NCBI GenBank assembly: GCA_040877415.1
Contig: JBBDNV010000180.1
Span: 1 to 58,998 of the forward strand
Direction of reading: 5' to 3'
From: JBBDNV01 sp040877415
GTDB taxonomy: Bacteria; Planctomycetota; Planctomycetia; Pirellulales; PALSA-1355
Length of the DNA: 58,998 bases
This document shows, one piece after another, positions 1 to 8,398 of the stretch (position 1 is its first letter; each line of letters opens with the position of its first letter). A model generated the notes under the pieces. It searched no databases, was not told where the DNA came from, and was given only the letters and a program-made list of their open reading frames with translations. A program made the translations under genes and the position numbers.

Positions 1-1602
1 GGTCGCCAGCGCGATCACGGCGTCGCCCAGGGCCACCTTGGGATGGCAGCGGGGCTGGTTCTCGGGGGCCGGGTGGCGGATGCACCACGCCCAATGTTCC
101 ATTTCCTCGGTGTAGCCGCGGCTCAGGGGTCCTTCGAGGGCCTTCTTGCCGATCTCGGCGCCGCCGCCGCTTTCCGTGGTGTCGAGCGTGGGTGCCCCCT
201 TCGTGCCGGTGGCCACGGTAACGCGGGTGGTCGTCGAGGCGTCGCTGGAGAAGAGCATCACGTCTTGCTCGCGCTCCAGAATCAGCGTGCCCTTGGTGCC
301 CAGCACTGTTTCGCCGTAGCCGCCAAATCCGTTGCCGTTGATCGACGAGTAGACGACGCCGATCTTCTTGTTCGGATCACTTTCGTATTCGGGGCCCGGG
401 AATTCGTAGACGCAGTAGACGTGGTCCTCGCAATCGCGATCCAGCGGGAACAGCGAGCGCATGCCCACGGCTGAAACGCTCAACGGCAGAGCCTTTTGTC
501 CGTCCTCGCGCAGCCCGCTGATGAAAATACCCGCCGCGTCGAGCTGGTGGCTTCCCAGCTCGGCCATCAGTCCGCCGCCGGTGCGGTGCCATAATCGCCA
601 GCGGACGAGCTCTTCCAGGGCGCCGCGGCGGGCGCCGTTGGCCAGCGTGATTTCCTGGTAGCCGTAGTTCTCAGCCTTGACGTCGTGGTCGAGATATTGC
701 AGTTCGAGCTGCTCCACCTCGTCGTTCATCTTCAAGATCGCGCGGGAGCGTGCCGACTCGATTTCCTTCTTGAGCGACTGGAGCTTCGTGTCGATGGCCA
801 CTCCCTTGGCCGCGGCGAGGTCTTTCTTCAAGCCGGCGATGCGCTTGCCCATTTCTTCGTCGGGCAGCGGCATCGACCAACTGTCGCGCCCCGGCAGATT
901 GCCGCGATGCCACTGCGCGCGGATGCTGTGGATCTCGCCGATCAGGCCGCGGCGGATCGTATCGACCGCGTTATCGTACAGGATGCTATAGTGCCGCTGG
1001 TGGCCGGTGGCCAGGATCTTGTTCATTTGCCGCGCGGCGCGGGCCATTTCCTTGCATTCGTGGATGCTGTGGCCCATCAGCTTTTCGGTGAGCACGTGCT
1101 TGCCGGCCTTCATGGCCTCGATGGCCACCTGCGCGTGCAAATGCAAAGGCAGCGCGATCACCACGGCCTCGACGTTGGGATCGGCCAGCAGGTCGTGATA
1201 ATCCTGGCCGTAGACCCGGACGTTTTTGCGGGCTTCGTCTTCGCTCTTCCAGCCGTATTTCGTCATCAGGCCGCAGCGAACCGCCAGCGCGTTTTCGCTC
1301 GCATGATCGCCGTGAAAAGCGCGGTGGATGTTGTAGGGGCGAATGTCGGCGATGGCCACCACCTGGAGATAGCTGGGCGTGATGGCGCCCAAGAGCACGC
1401 CGCCTTCGTCGCCGGTGCCGATGAAGCCGACGCGCAGCGGATTGGCCAGCGAGGCCTCATAGCCGAAGTACATGGCGCCGAGTCCGGCCCCGGAAACGGC
1501 ACCGGCGGCGATGCCGGTCTTCAGAAAGTCGCGGCGCGTGACGCCGATGACGCTCTGAAAGTTCTCCTGTCCGACTGATTTTTCTTCAGGGCTGAGATTC
1601 AT
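1..1602 (-). CDS. Gfo/Idh/MocA family oxidoreductase, Tat-exported (3' end outside window)
   Basis: The reading frame is open from the ATG at 1602 to the window edge, at least 534 codons, with no stop seen. The N-terminus carries a twin-arginine signal (TRRDFLKTG, residues 22-30) and a small hydrophobic stretch, so export is expected. A Rossmann NAD(P) site (VGFIGTGDEGG) follows near residues 58-68. The usual EKP motif appears as TEKLM (minus strand, about 1095-1110). The family oxidises or reduces sugar-like substrates; the substrate here is unknown. The start overlaps the end of the upstream DoxX-like gene by 17 nt, so the two are probably co-translated. It is longer than the usual ~350-450 aa, as is common in planctomycete members. 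Confidence 0.85.
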   Translation of the reverse strand, partial: MNLSPEEKSVGQENFQSVIGVTRRDFLKTGIAAGAVSGAGLGAMYFGYEASLANPLRVGFIGTGDEGGVLLGAITPSYLQVVAIADIRPYNIHRAFHGDHASENALAVRCGLMTKYGWKSEDEARKNVRVYGQDYHDLLADPNVEAVVIALPLHLHAQVAIEAMKAGKHVLTEKLMGHSIHECKEMARAARQMNKILATGHQRHYSILYDNAVDTIRRGLIGEIHSIRAQWHRGNLPGRDSWSMPLPDEEMGKRIAGLKKDLAAAKGVAIDTKLQSLKKEIESARSRAILKMNDEVEQLELQYLDHDVKAENYGYQEITLANGARRGALEELVRWRLWHRTGGGLMAELGSHQLDAAGIFISGLREDGQKALPLSVSAVGMRSLFPLDRDCEDHVYCVYEFPGPEYESDPNKKIGVVYSSINGNGFGGYGETVLGTKGTLILEREQDVMLFSSDASTTTRVTVATGTKGAPTLDTTESGGGAEIGKKALEGPLSRGYTEEMEHWAWCIRHPAPENQPRCHPKVALGDAVIALAT

Positions 1603-2533
1603 CGAACTTGCCTTTCGTTGCCGCTTGGCGCCCAAAGATCACGTTGTGCACAAAAAAGTCGAGCCCGCCCCAACGGCCCACGTGCGTGGTGGCCAAGGTC
1701 AAAAGCGCGAACATTTCGACATACTGGTTAAACGTCGGCTGCGACTCGCTGACCCAGAACGGCTGCGTCATCACGACCGACAGCAGAAACGCCGCGCCGG
1801 CGACGCAGGCCGCGCGCGCCAAAAGCCCCAGGAGCAACAGCACCCCTATTCCCAGAATAACATAAGTCATCACCGTATCGACCAGGTCGATGGGCGTCAT
1901 GCGGCGCGGCATTGGCCCCGAATCACGCTGGCTCCCGGTGAGCAGCCCGCCCAGGGCATTTTCGTAGCCCCGCTCCACGAGCGTCAATTCCGCTCGCCAG
2001 CCGCTCGCTTCCGCCGCGAGCGCCCCGTTCATCGCGGCCAGGCGCCCCCTGCGGTACGGCACGTCGGAAGCAGCGGGAGTTCGTCGGCCGGATTCCATGC
2101 GCCGCCATTGGTGGACGTGCGCTTCGAGCTGATCCTGGTTGGCCCGGCCCCAGGAGCTGATTTTTGCCTGGTAGTCGCGAGTTACATTCGTCGCCTGCTT
2201 TTGCTGGGCGGCGTCGAGGCCGTAATGGAGGGCAAATTGCTGGCGATCGTCGTCCCAATCCTGTTGAATCTCGTCGATCCAGCCCGCGACGGCGCTCGAT
2301 TCGCTCTGGGCGCTGTCGGCGTGCAGCCACGGTTCCATGGCGTGGAAGTCGGGCAGATAAGCGTGGTACATGGGCGCAAGCGGACCTTTGGCGGCCCGCA
2401 GCACGGGCTCGCTCGTCCAGGTGGGGTCGCTGTAATGCTTGATGCCCTCGCTGAAAAAATGCCAGCCGATGTTCAGCCGCAACACGACCAACATCACCAC
2501 CGTGGCGGTGCCAATGGCAAATCGATGGGACAC
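1586..2533 (-). CDS. DoxX-like integral membrane protein
   Basis: 315 aa from a GTG start at 2533, chosen because a GAGGAG ribosome-binding site lies about 10 nt upstream. The longer in-frame extension looks non-coding. A first membrane segment lies at about residues 5-23, followed by NIGWHFFSEGIKHY, which resembles the start of DoxX/DoxD-type proteins. A soluble, charged insert fills roughly residues 40-210. The C-terminal third is strongly hydrophobic with TQPFWV and an NQYVEMFALLTLA segment, again DoxX-like. The function is unknown; DoxX relatives include quinone-linked membrane subunits. It precedes and overlaps a Tat-exported oxidoreductase, so a shared envelope redox role is an inference. 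Confidence 0.7.
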   Translation of the reverse strand: MSHRFAIGTATVVMLVVLRLNIGWHFFSEGIKHYSDPTWTSEPVLRAAKGPLAPMYHAYLPDFHAMEPWLHADSAQSESSAVAGWIDEIQQDWDDDRQQFALHYGLDAAQQKQATNVTRDYQAKISSWGRANQDQLEAHVHQWRRMESGRRTPAASDVPYRRGRLAAMNGALAAEASGWRAELTLVERGYENALGGLLTGSQRDSGPMPRRMTPIDLVDTVMTYVILGIGVLLLLGLLARAACVAGAAFLLSVVMTQPFWVSESQPTFNQYVEMFALLTLATTHVGRWGGLDFFVHNVIFGRQAATKGKFDESQP

Positions 2534-2760
2534 GAGGGGAAACTCCTCGGGCGGCGGTTGTAACCTCGGGCGGACGAACGCGCGGCTTGGGGGGCTCGCG
2601 CGCCGCCGGGCGGGAAGCGTCGGCGGGAAACCCACAACCTCCATTTTAAGTCGGCCGGGCCCGTTTATTCCAGCCGCTGACGGGGTGTTTTTGTTGAAGT
2701 TTTCGCCGGCGCGGTCAAACTGTAGGATTGCCTCAAACTCACGGGCGGCGGCAGGCATCC

Positions 2761-3732
2761 ATGAGAATTGTTCTTTGCTATCCGGTTGAAAAGCGGCACT
2801 ACGAGCAAATCTCGCACGTGGCGCCGACCGCCGAACTGGTCGACGCCCCACAGCAGCGAATTGCGCAGGAGATCCTCCGCGCCGACGTCTTTTGCGGCCA
2901 CGCCAAAGTGCCCATCGACTGGGAGGCGGTCGTGCGTGAAGGCCGCTTGCGCTGGATCCAATCCACCGCGGCCGGACTGGACCATTGCCTGGTGCCGGCG
3001 GTCATCGAGTCGGACATCACGGTCACCAGTGCCTCGGGCGTGCTGGCCGATCAAGTGGCCGAGCACGCGATGGCGCTGGCCTTGGGATTGACGCGCAGCC
3101 TGAACGTGTTTTTTCGCGCCCAGCAGGCGAAGGAGTTTGTTCGGCGTCCGACGCGCGACCTGCACCACAGCACCGTGGGGATCGTCGGCTTTGGCGGCGT
3201 GGGAAGGCGGATCGCCGAAATCGCCAGCTCGTTTGCAACGCGCATCCTGGCCACCGACGTGTTTCCCGTCGACAAGCCCGCGCATGTCGAGCATCTCTGG
3301 CCGGCCGACCGATTGCCCGATCTGCTCGGCGCGGCCGACATTCTGTTTCTGGCGGCCCCGCTGACGCCGGCCACGCGCGGCATGATCGATCGAAGCGCGC
3401 TGGCGAAGATGAAAAAAAGTTCGCTTCTGGTGAACGTCGCGCGCGGGCCGCTGGTGGTCGAAGCCGATCTGGTCGAAGCACTCGAAAGCGGGCACCTGGC
3501 GGGGGCCGCCTTGGACGTGACCGAAGAAGAGCCGCTGAGCGCCAGCAGCCGGCTATGGGACACACCGGGCGTGATCATCACGCCCCACGTCGCGGGCCAG
3601 AGCCGGCTGCGAATCGACCAGATGACCGACTTTTTCTGTGAGAACCTGAATCGGTATCTCCGGGGCCAGCCGCTTAGGAATCTCGTCGATAAGGAGCTTG
3701 GCTTCCCGGTGCGTGTCGCGTCGTCACGCTAA
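2761..3732 (+). CDS. D-isomer-specific 2-hydroxyacid dehydrogenase
   Basis: 323 aa. An NAD-dependent dehydrogenase of the D-2-hydroxyacid family, interconverting 2-hydroxy and 2-keto acids in the cytoplasm; the substrate cannot be told. The dinucleotide site is VGIVGFGGVGRR (about residues 139-150). The three conserved catalytic positions are visible: Arg in NVARGPLV, Glu in DVTEEEPL and His in ITPHVAGQ. The length matches the family (310-340 aa). The start is the ATG at 2761, with GGCAGG upstream. It diverges from the DoxX-like gene and stands alone. Confidence 0.88.
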   Translation: MRIVLCYPVEKRHYEQISHVAPTAELVDAPQQRIAQEILRADVFCGHAKVPIDWEAVVREGRLRWIQSTAAGLDHCLVPAVIESDITVTSASGVLADQVAEHAMALALGLTRSLNVFFRAQQAKEFVRRPTRDLHHSTVGIVGFGGVGRRIAEIASSFATRILATDVFPVDKPAHVEHLWPADRLPDLLGAADILFLAAPLTPATRGMIDRSALAKMKKSSLLVNVARGPLVVEADLVEALESGHLAGAALDVTEEEPLSASSRLWDTPGVIITPHVAGQSRLRIDQMTDFFCENLNRYLRGQPLRNLVDKELGFPVRVASSR

Positions 3733-3951
3733 GGGGGCGCGCTGCGGGCCGGGCCGTGCAAATCGTGGACGGCAAATCGCGGACCGGACTTGCGGGACCC
3801 CGTCTTGTACGCCGCAACAGCCGGTGGCGATTGACCTTCGGCGCTGCGAATCGCTAGCAGTCTGGACGCAAATTCGACTCTCGGCCTATGATACCTCTCG
3901 GCCAACGCATTCATTCCCGCCATCATTCATTCGTCACGAGGCTTGTTCGCC

Positions 3952-5055
3952 ATGGCGACGACCACCTTTCATCAAGAGACGCACACGCGCAACCCGAACG
4001 GACAATCGGTGCCGCGTTGTCCCGACGAGCTGCTAGCGCGTTACGACGAAGTCATCAGCGGCCAGCGCATGAGCTGGACCGAGCACTTGCATTTGACGCG
4101 CCGCTTGGGCTCCGGGGGCCAGGGAGTCGTGTACCTGAGCAAACGGCGCGGTACCGACAATTTCACGCTGCCGGTGGCGCTCAAGATCTTTTCGCCGGCC
4201 CGATATGAAGACGCCCGCGCCTACGACGAAGCCATGGAACGGATCGCGCAGACCGCGGCCCGCGTGGCGCAGATTCAGCAGGACAACCTGCTGGACGTGC
4301 AGAACTTCGTCGACCGCAATCGCATCCGCATCATGGAAATGGAGTGGATCGACGGCTACGATCTGAGCCAACTGTTGACGCGCGAAATGCTGGAGCGGAC
4401 GCGCGAGCACGTCAGCAATCGCCGCTGGGACTATCTGAACAACGTGATCGTGACGGCCGGGCCCACGCAGCCGCGGCTCAAGCCGGGCATCGCGATTTCG
4501 ATCGTCCGCGAGTGTCTGGCGGCGCTGGCGGCCCTGCACCGCGAGGAGATCGTGCACGGCGATTTGAAGCCGTCGAACATCATGCTCAAGCGCACCGGCA
4601 ACGCCAAGATCGTCGACATCGGGTCGGCTTTCGAGATCACCAAGCCCCCCGTGCACCGCACTTGCACGCCGGCCTACGCGGCCCCGGAAGTGCTTGAAGA
4701 AATCGATTGTTCGCCGCGCAGCGACCTGGCCAGCCTGGGATACGTGCTGATCGAGATTCTGGCCGGCTGGTCGCCGTTTGCCGGACTGACGACGCTCCGC
4801 GAGTTGCTGGAGGCCAAGCGCGTGCTCGCGCAGCGATTGCCGCAAATCTTGCCGCAGGAAGTGGTGTGCAACGAGCTGCTGATGAGCTTCTGCCGCGGCC
4901 TGATCGCGCCCGACCCGATGCGCCGTTTTCCCAGCGCCGAAGCCGCCGACCTGGTGAAGGAAGGCGCGGCCAGCTTCCATCGCCAACTCATCAAGGGCGA
5001 CCTGGCCGCCGACTACGAAAACGAAATTCGGCTGTGGCTGGACGAGCTGGATTGA
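3952..5055 (+). CDS. Cytoplasmic Ser/Thr protein kinase with altered HRD and DFG motifs
   Basis: 367 aa. Protein kinase fold: glycine loop GSGGQGVVYL (53-62), ATP lysine K78 in VALKIF, catalytic loop HGDLKPSN (202-209), magnesium-site region VDIGSA (221-226), and APE at 244-246. HRD is therefore HGD, as in RD-negative kinases, and DFG reads DIG. The Asp, Lys and Asn expected for catalysis remain, so activity is plausible. Between the N and C lobes is an unusual insert (about 145-178). No membrane segment or sensor domain follows the kinase domain, unlike many planctomycete kinases. The start is the ATG at 3952; a TTG at 3943 is an alternative. It converges on the oxidoreductase gene ending 19 nt away. 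Confidence 0.85.
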   Translation: MATTTFHQETHTRNPNGQSVPRCPDELLARYDEVISGQRMSWTEHLHLTRRLGSGGQGVVYLSKRRGTDNFTLPVALKIFSPARYEDARAYDEAMERIAQTAARVAQIQQDNLLDVQNFVDRNRIRIMEMEWIDGYDLSQLLTREMLERTREHVSNRRWDYLNNVIVTAGPTQPRLKPGIAISIVRECLAALAALHREEIVHGDLKPSNIMLKRTGNAKIVDIGSAFEITKPPVHRTCTPAYAAPEVLEEIDCSPRSDLASLGYVLIEILAGWSPFAGLTTLRELLEAKRVLAQRLPQILPQEVVCNELLMSFCRGLIAPDPMRRFPSAEAADLVKEGAASFHRQLIKGDLAADYENEIRLWLDELD

Positions 5056-5074
5056 CGCGCGCTATGTCAAACGC

Positions 5075-6091
5075 CTAGGTCAAATCCAGCTTGATCCGGC
5101 GGGCTTCGGCGTGGCTGCGGTGGGCTTGCTGGACGATGAGCATGGCGCGGTAGGCGTCTTCCAGGCCGCTGGTGCTGCGCACCAGGCTGGTCACCGCACG
5201 GTGAAATTGCGCGAGCATCTGTTCGCCGACCGGACGCTCTGAATCGAGCGATTCCATGTGCCGCCCCGCTTTGTCGAACCAGATCAGCGTCGCCGGCAGA
5301 TCGACAAAGGCAATCCCCTCCTCGCAAGCGACTTGCAGCGCCGCGGGCGGACGGAAGGAGACCGCCTCGGGCCAGCAGGCCGGCATGTAGCGGCCCGAGC
5401 TGATTTGGGCCGTGATCTTGGTGCCCGGCTGGCCCTCGGAGAAATCGAGGCTCATCATCTCGTAGTCGATTTCCTTGGGCTCGGTCTGGCTGACGTGCGT
5501 GAGACCCAATACCGAATCCGGCTCGCAGCCGGCCACATAGCGGCACCAGTCGATCAGTTCCACCAGGTCGTGAGTGCGCGACACCGGATCGGTCGGTCCT
5601 ACCCGATGGCGGTCGTGCGGTTCGGTCGGAATGCGCTGATGGCAAAACAACAGCCGCGGATTGCCCAGCCGGGTGGCGATCAGCTCCTTCAGCCGTAAGG
5701 TGGCCGGCGCCTGACGGCGGGGAAACTCGGCCATGAAGGCCACGCCCGAGGCTTCCACCCGCTCTTTGATTTGCCGGGCCAGTTTCGGGTCGAAATCGAG
5801 CGCCGCGGCGCAGTAGACCGCCTTGCCGGCATCGCACGCGGCCAGAATCGGCAAGGCGCCGAACCACTGACCCGATAGCACCAGCATCGCGTCGACGTCG
5901 TCCCGCTCGGCCAGGGCCCGAAATCCATCGACCGCCTCGGCCCCGAAGTCGCGGGCCGCGATCTCCGCCCGCCGGGCCACCGGCTCGCAAACTGCCCGCA
6001 CGTCGTAACGGTCGCTCAAGGCGCGCAACGCCGGCCGGTGTCTGACCTCCCAAGCATTGCCGACTCCAACCAGGCCAACGCGTAGCTTCAT
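5075..6091 (-). CDS. Gfo/Idh/MocA-like protein lacking the EKP motif
   Basis: 338 aa from the ATG at 6091, placed directly before the Rossmann segment LRVGLVGVGNAWE. The fold signature fits Gfo/Idh/MocA: an N-terminal NAD(P)-binding domain and a C-terminal alpha/beta domain. Where the family normally has a YCEKPLA-type sequence with the catalytic lysine, this protein reads YCAAALDFDP, so both Glu and Lys are lost. It may be a non-catalytic NAD(P) or sugar-binding member, or use a different mechanism. No strong ribosome-binding site is seen. It faces a Ser/Thr kinase tail-to-tail. Confidence 0.75.
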   Translation of the reverse strand: MKLRVGLVGVGNAWEVRHRPALRALSDRYDVRAVCEPVARRAEIAARDFGAEAVDGFRALAERDDVDAMLVLSGQWFGALPILAACDAGKAVYCAAALDFDPKLARQIKERVEASGVAFMAEFPRRQAPATLRLKELIATRLGNPRLLFCHQRIPTEPHDRHRVGPTDPVSRTHDLVELIDWCRYVAGCEPDSVLGLTHVSQTEPKEIDYEMMSLDFSEGQPGTKITAQISSGRYMPACWPEAVSFRPPAALQVACEEGIAFVDLPATLIWFDKAGRHMESLDSERPVGEQMLAQFHRAVTSLVRSTSGLEDAYRAMLIVQQAHRSHAEARRIKLDLT

Positions 6092-6617
6092 TTCAGTGGC
6101 TTTGAAGGCCGATTGAGCGCGAAAGCTTCCCGTGAAAGGACGAGCCAATGACGAGCAATAACCAAGCAAGCGTGACGCTTGCGAGCCTTGTGATTATATC
6201 GATTTGCGTAGATTACTCAACGTCCGCTCGCCGCTCGCCTACGCGCGAGGATGTTTGCGGAAAAGGGCTTACGGCCGCTCGGGTGGACCGCTGCCCGCGG
6301 CGTCGTTCATCGGTTCGATGCCTACCACCCGCTGGCGGACCATTGTGCTAGCAGCGTTAAACTTTGTGCAATTTGTGCTTGCAGGCCTAAATCCCCCAGT
6401 TACACTGAGTGCTCGCTTTTGAAATCTCCGGCCGCCAGGTTCTGACACACGAAGGATTGGAAGGGAAGCCACCGCGACGTCGAACTTGACGGCATTCTGG
6501 CTCGCCGCGTACTCTTCCCGCCTTTCTGCGGCCCGCGTTTCAAAATCGGCCCGACGCTAGCGTGCGTGTGCGCGCTTGCCCTGGAGCTCGTTACTCAAAC
6601 CATGAAGGAGCGCGACG
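6092..6617. other. Intergenic region, no gene recognised
   Basis: 526 nt between divergently read genes. Short open frames here have no recognisable product. It presumably holds the promoters of both neighbours. The only assignable element is the AAGGAG ribosome-binding site of the downstream gene at 6605-6610. Confidence 0.5.
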
Positions 6618-7034
6618 GTGATGATCCAATTGACTGTCAATTTGCTGCTGCAAGCCGCGGCCCTTGCGGCCGGGGGCCACGACTATGCCACAGCGTTCAA
6701 AGAAACCGAAGAAACCGGGCGACCTTTGGTCGTGTTGATCGGTGCCGACTGGTGCCCGGGCTGCCGGACGATGAAATACACCACAATCCCCGAATTGGAG
6801 AAGAAAGGCGGGCTGCGCAAAGTAACGTTCGCCTATGTCAATACCGACCAGGAGCGGAAACTCGCCGGAAAGCTGATGCGCGGTGGCTCCATTCCCCAGT
6901 TGGTCATGTACCAAAAGACCGACAGCGGCTGGACGCGCAAGCAGCTCACAGGCGCCCAGAGCGCCACGAGTGTCGAAGCCTTCCTCGACCAGGGGAACGG
7001 GGAACCCACAGCCGAGCTCAGCCGGCGAGAATGA
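6618..7034 (+). CDS. Thioredoxin-fold protein with CPGC motif
   Basis: 138 aa. The sequence ADWCPGCRTMK (residues 43-53) is a thioredoxin-type CxxC redox site with C46 and C49. A segment with AYVNTD and the cis-proline region SIPQLVMY follow in the order expected of the fold. The first ~19 residues are hydrophobic and could be a short signal peptide, so a periplasmic thiol role is possible but unproven. Both GTG 6618 and ATG 6621 fit the AGGAG upstream. It is shorter than DsbE/ResA-type proteins. The downstream gene is convergent. Confidence 0.75.
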   Translation: MMIQLTVNLLLQAAALAAGGHDYATAFKETEETGRPLVVLIGADWCPGCRTMKYTTIPELEKKGGLRKVTFAYVNTDQERKLAGKLMRGGSIPQLVMYQKTDSGWTRKQLTGAQSATSVEAFLDQGNGEPTAELSRRE

Positions 7035-7099
7035 ACTTGGAATCCTGCCGCTTGCGGCTTTGTACGGTGCGGACTATTTGGTGTCTTGCGCGCCTGCGC

Positions 7100-8200
7100 T
7101 TAGAGCATCGAGAGCGGGTTCTGCCGGTTCTTGAGCGGCAGCTCGGCCGGACCCCCGAGACGGTGCGACTCGAACACCGAGACGATCATTTCGGTGGCGG
7201 CGCGGGCATCGTAGATGCCTCCGCTGGGCTCGCGGTTTTCGCGGATTGCGGACAACAGCTCGAGCACACATCTGCGGTTGCCGTTGGGATCCTGGGCTTT
7301 GTCCAGAGGCTCGGGCTTGCCCAGGCCGGCGCTCGTGACATCCTGCCACTTCACGCCGCTCATGCCCGAGGACCAACTCGCTTCGGGCAGGTACTTGACG
7401 TTGGGCAGATAGCCGGTGTTCATCTCGAAGACGCCGTCGGTGCCGCAAATCGTCAGTCCGAAGCGCGTCCGCCCGCGGCTGGCCGCGCGCTGCGAAGCGA
7501 AGTACGCGGTCGTGGCATTCGGCAGGCCATACATCGCGGCGACCGCGTCTCCGGCCAGAGGCCCAATGCCCTCGTTGCCGTCGACCACGTCGGCTTTTGT
7601 CACGCGTCTGCCGCCGGCGGTTACCACGCCGAAGCACCAGGCCGGATCGCCGCCGAACAGCCGGATTAGATCCATGATATGCGTGCCCAGCACCCACAGA
7701 TCCTCGCCCCCGCCGCGCGGATCTTCCTTACCCCGAGCACGCAATTCCATGATCCGGCCGATCTTGCCGTCGGCGATCATGTCCTGCACGACCTTCGTCC
7801 GTGGGCTGTGGCGCGTGGTGTGCGCGATGACGAGTCTGGCATGGGTCTTTTCGCAGGCATAGACCATCTCGTCGGCTTCGGCCAGCGTACGGCACAGGGG
7901 CTTTTCCAGGTACATGTGCACGCCCCGCTCGGCGGCGGCCACCACCATATCGCGATGCTGATCGAGCCAGCGGCAGCCGATGCACACCAGGTCGGGTTTC
8001 ACTTCATCGAGCATCTGGCGGTAGTCGGCATACGCCTTGTCGAGTTTGAGCTTTTTGGCCTCGGCGGCGAGCCCCATTTTGTTGTCATCGGCGACGGCCA
8101 CCAGCTTGACTCCCGGCAGATCGTTCCAGACCTCATCCTGGTAATGCCCATAGTCGCCGCGTCCGGTGCTTCCGATGACCGCTGCTCGCAAAGTTTCCAT
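7100..8200 (-). CDS. Gfo/Idh/MocA family oxidoreductase
   Basis: 366 aa from the ATG at 8200, chosen because the Rossmann strand AAVIGSTGRGDYG begins right after it. A complete EKP motif (YLEKPLCRT, Glu99-Lys100-Pro101) supports NAD(P)-dependent dehydrogenase chemistry on a sugar or cyclitol-type substrate. A conserved HTTRHSPR stretch and LGTHIMDLIRLFGG follow, as in planctomycete members of the family. No signal peptide is visible, so it is probably cytoplasmic. The specific substrate is unknown. Confidence 0.85.
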   Translation of the reverse strand: METLRAAVIGSTGRGDYGHYQDEVWNDLPGVKLVAVADDNKMGLAAEAKKLKLDKAYADYRQMLDEVKPDLVCIGCRWLDQHRDMVVAAAERGVHMYLEKPLCRTLAEADEMVYACEKTHARLVIAHTTRHSPRTKVVQDMIADGKIGRIMELRARGKEDPRGGGEDLWVLGTHIMDLIRLFGGDPAWCFGVVTAGGRRVTKADVVDGNEGIGPLAGDAVAAMYGLPNATTAYFASQRAASRGRTRFGLTICGTDGVFEMNTGYLPNVKYLPEASWSSGMSGVKWQDVTSAGLGKPEPLDKAQDPNGNRRCVLELLSAIRENREPSGGIYDARAATEMIVSVFESHRLGGPAELPLKNRQNPLSML

Positions 8201-8398
8201 GATGTGCCTAAGGGGTGTGAGATATCGAGGGAAGCGCGTTGCCCGCAGTTTGAGCCCAGTTTGCCGCGGGATCAATAGTCGACCGTTTGAAAACCTGAAA
8301 AATGAGGATAAGTCTTAGCCCCATTTTTTCCAGGGGATTGCCAAGCGAGCGCCGAGAAAGGGCGCGCACCGTCCAAGGATGGCCGCCGCCAATTGGAC

